Shown: positions 44,101 through 56,100 of the stretch, piece by piece
How the letters are laid out: the number at the start of each line of letters is the position of its first letter
Position numbering within the stretch: the stretch's first letter is position 1
Source: Hermetia illucens
Taxonomy: Eukaryota > Arthropoda > Insecta > Diptera > Stratiomyidae
Length of the DNA stretch: 64,000 nucleotides
Assembly: GCF_905115235.1 (NCBI RefSeq)
Contig: NC_051852.1
Coordinates: forward strand, 139,858,027 to 139,922,026
Reading direction: 5' to 3'
Translations under genes and position numbers: made by a program
Notes under the pieces: generated by a model
The model's database searches: none
The model's input: only the letters and a program-made list of their open reading frames with translations
Told to the model about the DNA's origin: nothing

Positions 44101-47100
44101 TCCGTGAAAAGAAACGCCTCTACCACAAATTTCTCGACGATAAAACGCCTGCTAATTGGCAAATTTATAAGAATGCCAACCGGGAAGCAAAGAAAGCGGT
44201 CGCTGTCACCCGAGCGAACCATTTCAAAAATCTTTACGATAAACTGGACACTCGGGATGGCGAGAGAGATCTGTATCGACTTGCTAAAAGCCGTGATGAA
44301 CGCACACAGGATATCGAACACTTCTGTTGTGTTAATGACAACAACGGCACTTTGCTTACCAACCGTCGAGCCGCAACGGATAGATGGCGAGAATACTTCG
44401 AGCAGATTTCAACTGAAGAATTTGCTCATCCTCCACTTCCACAATCATTGCCGACATTTGGAGCAGTTCCACCAGTCAGCGCAACTGAAGTCGAGGAGGC
44501 AATAAAACAAATGAAATCGGGGAAAGCAACAGGACCTGACGGCATCGCATCTGAGCTCTGGAAAGCGAAGAGCTGGGACCCAACACTGTGGCTCAGTGAA
44601 TTCTTTAACCGGGTTATTCAGGAAGGAAGAACACCATCTGACTGGCAAGAAAGTACCACTGTTCCAATATGGAAAAAGAAAGGTAGCCCAGCAGAATGTT
44701 CAAATTACCGTCCGATCCGGTTACTTTCCCATACCATGAAGATTTTTGAACGCATTCTTGACAACCGTATTCGCGAAATCGTTGAAATAGCCGTGAATCA
44801 AGCCGGATTTGTCAAGAACTGCGGAACTACTGACGCAATACACGCTGCGCGGTTACTCATGGAGAAACACCATGAGAAGCATCGCCCTCTTTACATTGCC
44901 TTTCTGGATCTAGAGAAAGCGTTTGACCGTGTACCACACGAACTCATCTGGTATGCTTTACGACAACACTTCGTGCCAGAAGAACTCGTGCGCTGGGTTC
45001 AATTGCTCTACCACGATCCGAAAAGTAAAGTTCGAAGTATGGCGGGTGTATCAAAAGTGCCCTCTCTCACCATTCCTCTTTGTCCTTGTTATGGACACCG
45101 TCACACGGGATATCCAACGTCCAGCGCCCTACACACTGCTTTATGCAGATGATGTTTTCCTAGCATCTGATAGCAAAAATGATCTCGAGCAACTTGTTCA
45201 AAAATGGAATGATCGCCTCATGCAACACGGTCTCAGATTGAATTTAAACAAAACTGAATTTTTGACGACCGATCCCCATGAAACAGGCACAATCACTGTC
45301 AGCGGCAGTGATCTGCCCAGAACTGAGCGATTTAAATACCTCGTCAACGCTATCAGCTAATGGAGAGCTGCGTTATGAAATTGCTTCACGCATTAACGCA
45401 ACCTGGATGAAGCGGCGTTCCACAACTGGTGTCCTTTGTGATCGACGTATCAACGAACGTCTCAAATCTAAAATTTACCGCAATGTCGTCCGTCCAGTCG
45501 CTCTCTATGGTTCGGAGTGTTGGCCGACCATAAAAGACAATGAACGGCGTCTTGCGGTAATGGAGACGAAGATGCTACGTTGGACTAGTGGCGTCACACG
45601 TTTAGATCACATCCGAAATGAGGATATCCGCGATCGTTATGGGGTTGCACCGATCGTGGAGAAGTTGCGAGAGAGGCGTCTTCGATGGTATGGTCACGCA
45701 ATTCGTGCAAACGAGAATTCACTTGCCAAGATTGGTCTGAACATCGAAGTCGATGGTAAACGACTAAAAGGCAGACCTAAGCAACGGTGGCTTGATACGC
45801 TGGATGGGGATTTGAAAGCCTCGAGATTGCACCCAGATCAGGCATTCGATAGAGCCAAATGGCGAAGCCGATCACGACGAGCCGACCCCGCTTGTGAACG
45901 GGACAAAGGCTGAAGAAAAAGAAGAAGAACATAAAAATTTTACTGTCTTCACTAACGTCACAAACGGGGCCGGTTCGTGATCGGTTGCACCATTTTGGTA
46001 GAACATGATTTGGATACAATCAAATCCCCATCCAACATATCAAGCCACCGTTGTTTCGGCCATTCTTTTGGTCGCTTATCATCGACTTGGGGTGTACATT
46101 TTTTTTCATCAAATATAGTCATGTGGGGTATCAAATAAAAGGTCTCAGTTAGTACTTTCTGAAGCTGGTGTTAGTTTTGACATTTGTTGGAAAGCCAGGG
46201 AGCGCGGGGGGTCGAAAATGATCATTTATTTAACGGGATCATTCTCTTCTTAGCCCAACCGAAAAATCGGAAAATAATCGAGAGGCTGCCACTATATGGT
46301 GGCTAGGCTTCGAAATACCTTCCATAGCGATATCCCTGTAAACACAAAACCTTATTAAAATCGGTTTACTGTCTATCTGTCTGTCCGTCCCTCACATTTT
46401 TCTCGGAGACGGTTGTAGCGATTGACACCAAATCTGATAGAAAGGTGGGAACTGTGAACACTCACGCATATAGTGAGTTACATCCTTTACGTCGAATTTA
46501 AGGGGTTTGGGGCTCCTTACACATGCAAAAGCGGGGTGTAATTTTTTTTTCATCAAATATAGTCATGTGAGGTATCAAATTAAAGGTCTCAGTTAGTACT
46601 TTTCAAAGCCGGTCTTAGTTTTGATAGTTGATGGAAAGGTGGGGAGTAAAGGGGGTTGAAAGTGATCATTTCTTTAACGAACCTATTCTCAGAAAAAATA
46701 AGGGGGCTGCCACTATATGGTGTCTAGGCTCCGAAATACCCTCCATACCGATACCTGCTCAAATAAAGTTAGTAACAGTACATTTCTGATGCCATGATCC
46801 TGCCAAATTTGCTGAAAATCGCACTATTAATAACAAAGTTATACTAGGTCGCTTCTCTGCAAATTCAAGACTATGAATATCAACATCACTTGAAAGTGGA
46901 TATTTCCACATAATATATGCATATATTACGTTCTACATGCTAATAGGACAAATAAAAGAAACCTTTCATACCTGAAGCGTCTAGCTTCCGGTTTTCCGAC
47001 TTGTTTTTTCTAAACTTCGCCGTTTTGCGAAAAAAAAAATGATTTTCTGAAAACCGAAATCCAACAAAAAATGAAAGCACAATAAATAGTTCGCAAGCAA

Positions 47101-50100
47101 CAGATACTCCACCACTTCCATATGAATCCGAATATCCGAGCACGTAATGAGTTGGTTCCTCTATGTGACCTGTATCGTTCTGTCGACGCTGAATGCTGGC
47201 TGGTAGGTTCGTTTCAGGTGAGTTCCCATAGCGCGAATATATCTCTGTCCACGAAGATATATATCTGCTCGTACAAGATACATTTATGTGAAGTTCACTC
47301 TCAAGTTTGTGAAGTTTTCTAGTTTTCTACTGTGCAAGTTGCATTCGAACGGGTCATATCAAGTTAGCAATTGCTCTTACGTCTTATGCGTGGCAAAATA
47401 ATTTTTTGCTGAATCTGTCTGGGTTGGATCTTCAATATTAAAATTCGACAGTCAAAATTTGATTTGTGTTTATGATATTTATTTTAATAATTTTATCGCA
47501 TCGCTGCCGCTGTACTGCATATTTGACGAGGTTAGTGTCTGTTGTGGGTGATTTGCTCGAGGGGGAGGTGTATGTGTCGGGGCCGTGAATGTACTTGGTG
47601 GATTTTCACTCTTCGCTTTTTCTTTGTGCCTTGAAATAATCGTGAATAATACTAAATGCAAAAGAGTTAAATGGAGGAAATATCGGTGATCCAATTTGTA
47701 AGAAATAAAGCTAAACGATAACAGAAAATTTCATGTGGTTGCAGACGTTGCAAGGTTTTACGGTTGGTAACATGAAGCCATGGTGAATGCAAAGCATGGA
47801 ACCTCTTCTCAAGTGGCGCTCGCAGCATGAGCAACACTAATGGCCCAATGCCTCTAGTTCGTACTTTGTGATTGTTTATTATTGGAAGAAATTAGTTATT
47901 CATTGTCCGTAGGAATCACCGATACAGTTCTTTCTATAAAATGCCATTTAGGTTCGAATTTAGCTTGTTTCCATTCGAAAAATTATATAGCCTACAACTT
48001 TCCTCATCTGTTTTGTAACCATCCACTCCAGTTTTGTTTCATAAAAATATTCAGTAAAAGTTTACTAACATTATCACTACCACAAAAATATAACAAAAAC
48101 GCGGCTGACAATATTTTCTGCGCCCGCTTTAAGAGAAAGTTTCAGGTAGCAGCTTGGCTGGTGGCGGTACTTGAGTTCATACATTTGGCAATGGATAAAC
48201 ATTTCTTCATCAGTCACAAGTGAAAAACCATTTTTTCCTCCATCGGAGCAAAACGTGTCTTCTCAAAAGTTCTCTGAATCACTATTAAACTTTACAGAAA
48301 TAACATTCTGTTTTGGTTTAGGTAAGGAAGAGTAAGCATTTTATCCATTAAGCAAAAAAGAAATTTACCAGTCGCCTGTCGAGAGAAATTCTAAAAGTCT
48401 CAATTTCAATCTTATCATTAAAGTGACCTCCGCAACTAAAATGATAAATTTAGTGGTTCTAAGACAAGTCTGAGGGACGAATACTGAGAACAAAGTTGGT
48501 ATTTCCAATTATTATAATTCGGTAAGACTGTTTCATTGAAAAAAAAAAAATTGTACATATAAACTTTGAGCAAGCACCATGAGTATGTTTCCGAAGGCGA
48601 ACTGCATTACTGATTCATTCTTTGAAGGATCAAATTACACTTTTAAAAATGAGATAATTCTACGAAACCAAATTAGTTGCGGCATGTATGATAATTCTAA
48701 TTCTTTAATACGGGAGTACTAATAATGAAGGCCAACGAAAAACAGAAGGCTATAAATGACTAATAAGTAGGCACCACTAGAATAGATTGATAGAAACTTA
48801 ATAGAATGGAGTTGAGACTAGCTGATTTCACTTTGCTGAAGGTCACCAGGTTTATCCCTGACCATTGTTGAATCAATTGTTTGATTGAATATCCATCATC
48901 ATCATCAACGGCGCAACAACCGGTATCCGGTCTAGGCCTGCCTTAATAAAGAACTCCAGACATCCCGGTTTTGCGCCGAGGTCCACCAATTCAATATCCC
49001 TAAAAGCCATCTGACTTACGCCGTCTCTCCATCTCAGGCAGGGTCTACCTTGTCTTCTTTTTCTACCATAGATATTGCCCTTATAGACTTTCCGGGCTGG
49101 ATCATCCTCATCCACGCGGATTAAGTGACCCGCCCATCGTAACCTATTGCGCCGGATTTTATCTACAACCTGACGTTCATGGTATCGCTAATAGATTTCG
49201 TCGTTATGTAGACTACGGAATATTCCATCCTCATGTAGGAGGCCAAAAATTCTTCGGAGGATTCTTCTCTCGAACGCTCTTGCTAAGAACCCAAGTCTCC
49301 GAGGAATAAATGAGGACTGGCAGTAACCATCCAATTTTGGTGTTAATGGCACATGGAGATCCCTTCTTAAATCCAGGTAGTAGTAACGAATGGTACACAT
49401 CTGCCCCTAGTGCCGTAAGCAGGATCAGCCAGATCTTCCAAGTTCATTCCTTTGCGTAGCTGAGACTTAATCTCCATAGGAGGGCAGACATTGGTGATGC
49501 TCGGTATGATGATTGTGGATACATTGAGGTTCGGATCACCCTTCCTTGCTTTGATGCACGAGGAAACTCGACCTCTCGTTTGTATTGACGATTTAGCATC
49601 CAAACCAAATATGCTGACTTTAGCACTATGACGTTTGATGTTAAGCAATTGCGCAGCTGCCTCCGTGATAAAGCTTCGTTGGGACCCGGAACCAATCAAT
49701 GCTCTGAGAAAGATAAATTGTCCGGTTGCGTCCCGTTGTTGAATTCTTGATGTAGCCAGCAGAATGGTTGGCTCGGTGTCCTTTTTGGCTATCAAGGTGT
49801 TCGTATCGGGAACAAACGGCTTCGCCTCAACCGAAAACTCTAATGCGTTTATCGCGTCGGTATATCGCAGGGAGTTAAGTAACTACACTTAGTGTGTATT
49901 TGCTACACAGTTGTTTCTTTTAGTACTTCCGTACTGTGATATAGAAACAAGAATATTGTAATATCGAAACAAGACTGAGGTTCCTTCTCGGTCACCTCGT
50001 ATTTATATTTCCTTAAAATTGTTTACATAATATACATATGTTCCTTACCTTCTATGAAACTATCTAATACATAACACATATTAACATATGGTTCTTATCT

Positions 50101-53100
50101 ACGTAAAATCCTATCCTTTTATTAGAGTCATTCTGAGCAGCGAAGATGCGCAAATGCATCTTCGTTTATTATTCAACAACAGGACATGTTGCGAAAGAAA
50201 ACATTTGACCTGAGTCGAGATATGGAAAATGATAAAGACCGAAATATTTATAAGGGTCATACGGAGGAAAGAAAATGCGCAGATGCATCTTCGTTTATTA
50301 TTATTTAGAGCCAGGATTTATGCTGGTCGTTAAAAGATGCCGACGGTGCGGACGGTTCCATAACTAGGGTATGGTTTTTCTTAAAGCACAGTGGACATCG
50401 ACTTTTGTATGGGCATTTATTTACGTGATGCCCCTTCTTAAGAAAGTTGTAACACAAACCTCTTTTCCGTACGTGTCCCTTCGCTGCTGGAGGGTTGAGG
50501 ACTTAAACTTGCTGCATTGGTGTATCTGGTGACCCTTTTGACACATGTCGCATTCGAATTTTCTCAGGATAACCCGTTCCAAGCTCTTGGAAGTGGGGTC
50601 TAATGAGAATTGCTAACAAGATATTCTTTCAACAGAAACATGAATAATAGTGACACAAAATTCTAATTCTAAAATTCACTCATATATTATTAATTAAGAT
50701 CGTTTAATAAAGGTAAACTCACATTGAAATTATCTTCACAACAATATAAAGCTGACCGCAAAGAAACCGGATTCCGTCCGGCAGTGGCGATCCACTTCTT
50801 TTGAATATCTTCTTTACGGAACACCTAGAAAAGCTTCCAGCAGGAGTTTTATGGAGTTATTTCTGCAGCAATGCCCGAAACAATATTTCACCGTCCTCCT
50901 TGATATTTCACGTGTGAAATTAATTTTGATACCAGTTGCCGCTCTACAGAAGTTTCTTGGCACGACTTGTGGCGTGACACAAATCATGACGCGCAGTTTT
51001 CAATCCGTTTGAATTGGGTTGAAATTTAAAATGCTGTCTTGTAAAGTAACAGGTTTGACCCTATGGTGAGACGTTTCGAGCGAAACAGTTTTGTAAGCTG
51101 AAATAGGCTCTGTTGGCTGCCAACAACCGTGCGCGGATTTCATCATCGTAGCTGTTATCGGTTGTGATTTTCGACCCTAGATAGGAGAGATTATCAACTG
51201 TCTCAAAGTTGTAGTCTCCTATCTTTATTCTTCCCGTTCGACCAGTGCGGTTTGTTGTTGTTGTTGTTTGTTTTTCGGTGCTGACGTTGTCACCATATAT
51301 TTTGTCTTGCCTTCATTGATGTGCTGCCCAAGATCTCGCGCCGATTATCGCCTGCTCGATCTGGATGAAGGCAGTTTGTACGTCTCGGGTTGTTCTTCCC
51401 ATAATGTCGATATCGTCAAAATAGGCCAGTACGAACGCATGCGTGTTGTCTGGAGGTTACGTTTTGACTCCTTTCGATTTCCCTTCTGCGACTCGATCAA
51501 CGCGTCTCTGGCGGATAACTGCGCACCCCTACATCACTCCCTCCGCAGTGATGTTTTAAACACACCATGACTTCGGCGGTACGAAGGGGATATACCCGCA
51601 AGTTTGGCTGGTGTGACCTAATAGGAGGCGACATATCACGTGAGCGTATGTCGGCTGCTACCTGTGACCGGCTACGCACGGGCACGGACAACGCTGGTGA
51701 CAGTGTAGCGCTCGTACGCCGGACTGCATTCGACGGCTCGGCTGAGTGGAAATGTTGCATATCCGCTGCTGAAGAAAATGTTACGCGCCGTTTCGCTGGT
51801 GCACGATGCCTTGCTCGACACGGGTCAGCTGGCGAGTTTTGTTGCTGCACAGGCTGGGCTGGCGTAGAAGGCAGCTGCGCGCGAGAAGTGGCTGGTAACG
51901 CGACCGTATCATGGTCTGGTGAAAAGCGATGTCGAAACGCGAGTTTGAGCTAAACCGGCTGATTGCACCGCTGAAAAAGGCCTCATAAGGTGACGAAGAC
52001 GGGGGAATCTGTGCAGCCGGGAGAAACGGTTGTTTTAATCGCTCGGTTGAGACGTTGACTTGCTTGCCGTTTATTTCAACTAAATAGACCGCGGGGGTTA
52101 GCCTTTTGAGAACGCGGTGCGGAACTGTGTAAGGCTGGGTCAACGATTTGCTCACGGCATCTACTCGCACGAAAACGTGTCAACAAGAGTTCAAGTCTTT
52201 GTATACGAAAGGCGTTCTGTTGTTGCGGTAAACGATTGAGAGTGGACACATTTCTCGAATGTGCTTCCTCAGCTTGTTGACGAAATCACACTGGTTGACG
52301 TTGTCGTTTCCGTCGACGAACCATTCGCCGCGTAACCGGAGGGTGGTTTCGAATACCAACTCTGCAGACGATGCCCCGAGGTCTTCCTTGATACTATGTG
52401 GAAGCCCGATTAATACAGTCGGCAATAGCTGGATCCAATTGGCTTTTTCTTCGTGGAACATTGTAATAATATGATCGTTGGTGCAACAATCCATATTGGA
52501 TCAGGGTCTTGAAGTGTGTTAGAGCACTTCATTCAAGACCGTAACGGTACACTACAGAATAGCCTGTAGGAGGCAGTGTGGTCAGCATTGCGCTTGACCG
52601 AGATTATTACCCTGATTTGACTCAGGTATCATCACGATACAAATTCCACTGCCACCAATGAGATTTGAACGGCGACCTTCCGTACGATAACCTTGTGCTC
52701 TAACCACTCAGCTATCCGGATACGTGGCACATCACAGGTGGCTTTAATGGCCGATGCCACGTTGGATGGTACGGGGTGGTGCGGGTTCGTTTACAACCGG
52801 TCAATTTCGCCAGTGACTTGAACAGAACGGATTCTAACGCCTTGATCCGTGGTAACGACTGCTGGGGCGCCGTAACGAGATATCCACGTTGCATGGAACG
52901 CGTTAGCCATCGACTTTGCCGACTGGTCCTTAAGGGCCAACGCCAACCTGTCCAGCATGGTGAGGCAGTATCGGAAATTGCCCGATGGCGCAAATGGTGC
53001 AATGATGTCAATATGCCCCTGCTGGAAACGTTGGTCTGGCATTGCAAAAGGTTGGATGACGTTCTTGGTATGCCTCGCCACCTTAGAACGCTAGCACTGT

Positions 53101-56100
53101 AAGCATTCGCGTGATCATTGCCGAATGTCGCTATGCATTCTAGGCCAGACGAATTTCTTCGATGCTGCCCGCAAGGTGGAATGAACGCCGGAGTGTGTAT
53201 GACAATTTAAAAGATCGAAAACCCGGCTTCGAAACGACGGGCCTAGGCGCCTGCAGGGAAATGTCGCACCAAATATCATAGTTGAATCTTGGATAGGAAC
53301 AGCTGTCAGATCCAACGACGTTGTGCCAGTATTCACCAACTGCTGCAACTCCAAATTGCGGGATTGCTCGCCGGATAGGTCTTGGGGGTCGAAATCCGTT
53401 GCCATATAAATCTCTTCCACACGAGATAGGGCATCTGCAACAATGTTAGTGTGTTCCGCTATGTGTTTGATTCGCATCGAAAACTGCGATATGTACGTAA
53501 GGTGGTGAGTCTGGTGCGCTTTATTCCACTTCTGAGTAAAAGCAAACACAAGCGGTTTGTGATCCGTCCTGATGCCAAACTAAGCATCCTCGAGTAATTA
53601 TGGAAATGACGTATACTAGTGTATATTGCGAAGAACGAACCAATTCGGCTGTAATTCCATCGGCTCCTGGCGACTTATGATTTTTAAGCCGATGAATTGC
53701 ACGGATTGTTTCTTCGATATTTGAAGGTGGCAGTATTTGTCCGTCGTCTTCAGTTGACGGGACCTCCAACTCGCCAATATCCTGGTTGTTCAGTAGTTCA
53801 TCAAAGTACTCAACCCATCGCTCCAATATGCCCATACTGTCGGAAATCAGATTTCCCTTTTTTTGAAATAATAAAAAACTTGTGCCTTTTTCGTTGATGT
53901 AGATATTTATTCTTGCAAATACCGATATTTCGGGTACCACTTGTTCCCTTTATCAGTGCTAACAAATCCGCATAATTTCCCTTTTTGTCTCGGCAGGATG
54001 AACATCGAGGTGTGTAAGGCTTCATCCTGCTGACTTGTTGGTAAAACTTCCGCCCCTGGTGCGGTTGTTCTCTGTACTTTTCGAGTTCACAGATCTGTTG
54101 GTTCTCCCAGGCTTCCTTTTTCCGTCTGTGAAGTCATTTCTCTGCTCCCCGGAGTTCGTGAAAAGTCTCCGCGCGTGCCCACGTCCTTTAATAATGCAAC
54201 ATTACTCGGTATGCAGCATTCTCTTCCGTTCCGTTGTTAGTTTACATTCATCGTCAAACCAGCCGTTCCGACTCTTTTTGCGGCTGGGGCCAAGTATGTT
54301 TTGGCCGTATTTATGATAACGTTCTGCAGGTGATTGTGAAGACCATTTGTTGATGCTTCACCTCAAGGATCTCTGTTGACTGCGGTTATTACGGCATACA
54401 TTTCCCTCTTATAGGTGTTGGATGGCTTCAGTGTAAACTCTCACTTGATTGTCAGAGCGGATTCTGAGTGGTGTTGTTATTCGAGCTCGGAGCACCATGC
54501 AAACGAGATAGTGATCCGAGTCTATATTGCCTGTCTCGTTGCCGGGTTCGCCCTTGTGTAATCCATCCAGTTCGAGGCTCCTGTTATGGCTTCATAACAA
54601 GTTGTTTTCCGTGTAGAGTTGTCAGCCCTACCCAACCCCCAATCTGGAAGACCAGTTGGTACAATTTGTTCCGCTTTTAGGCGTGTTTTTAGGTTGTATA
54701 TTCTATAATATATATATTATATTGGTCGTAATTGCAATTACATTGATTTGTGATTTTTTCCGAATATTTTTTACCGGCATTAAAGAAGAGAAGAAAGTTC
54801 GATTTTTTAATCGATTCATTTACACAATATTTCTATTAACTTTGAATTTTTTTTCTACCAACAGCACAGACATCTAACCACACTTTATCGCCGGACGCTA
54901 AAGAATTTATACCAAGATCTAAGCCTCAAACGGATGCCCAAATGCCACAACAGTTACCACACCAGAATCATGGCGGACAATACGCCGACTATCGTAATTC
55001 GCCACAGGCCCCATCGCATCGAGGATCAGGTCTACATGACCGTTTGTTAATGCAACAATTTCCTAATAACGGTGCGCACCACCAGCATCAACAATATGAG
55101 TATTCAAGATCTAACGCATCATCGAACTCACATCACCATCACTCCAATCATCATTCAGTTCAAAATCGCCTGAAAAATACGAACAATCAAAACTATCAGA
55201 ATTCCACGAATAACGCGAATTCGGAATCTAGTCAAGCGAATCAAATGGTGAGTGCTCAAACTAGTTGTACAGTAAAAGTTCAGCAGTTTAAAAATGATTC
55301 CACCCCAAGCAGACAGATGAGGAGAGCGTCGCTCTGACTTACATCACGGAAGCTGTAAAATTCCTGAACGAAGATCCCGGCCTTTTTGACTCCTTAGAAT
55401 CTCACTTGTGTAAAGCTTTTGCAAAGTTCGGCGATAGTGAATTTATTCTCAGCAATGCTATGGAAATTATATTTGTTCAGGTAAAACTTGAGTAATTATG
55501 GTTGTGGCGAGGTAAGCTAATGATCCCTTCGTATGTTTGCAGTCAATTGAAGAACAGAATTTCCGATACATGGGAGCGAAATTATACCGCTTATTAGATT
55601 TGATTAATCCCCAACCAAGCAGCGTATTCAGGAGATTATTGAATTGCAAGCTAACATATCACCAAGAGGAAGTGCTTAATTATATGACTCACGAACAAGC
55701 AAAAGTTAGGGCAACCACCCTATTTCTTGCGGAACTCTATATGCAGTTAAAAAGTGTAAGTGTATTTACGGGTGAATGTTTGCTAGAAATTATCTGATTC
55801 CTACATTGGCTGCTCTTTACAGGAAACATTTAGGATAAAGGAAATCGCACACAATATTATATACACCATTAACCAATTATTGCGTACTTCATCTCCGGAA
55901 AATATCAAATGCATTTGCTTAACCTTGAAGGTGAGAGATGATTTCTTATCGCTTTTGGCTCAATCATTTCAATGAATTCCCTTTTTGTCAATTCAGCTCT
56001 GTGGTTACGAACTGGAAATGGATTTCCCAGACGATGTACGCGAAATAATGGCCAAGCTAAACCAAAAGGTTAACAACGTTGACGTTGGAACGAGTCGTAT

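Larger units (their letters stand above)
42960..45930 (+). mobile_element. RTE-type LINE, nearly whole but interrupted
   Basis: One long reading unit for endonuclease and RT in the style annotated as craniofacial development protein 2-like in many genomes. It is interrupted by one in-frame stop at 43905-43907 (probably TGG to TGA, context IKW/RFG). A frame change lies near 45050, where the expected GVHQGSALSP block reads partly in another frame, and another lies near 45330-45360. It ends at 45928 in GAAGAAAAAGAAGAAGAA, a short-repeat tail typical of RTE elements. The 5' end is uncertain (about 42960). Confidence 0.8.

Noticed and set aside
47479-47694. Signal-peptide-like minus ORF with proline-rich tail
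   Set aside because: The frame begins at TTG, the only nearby upstream ATG is in another frame and stops at once, and there is no supporting context.
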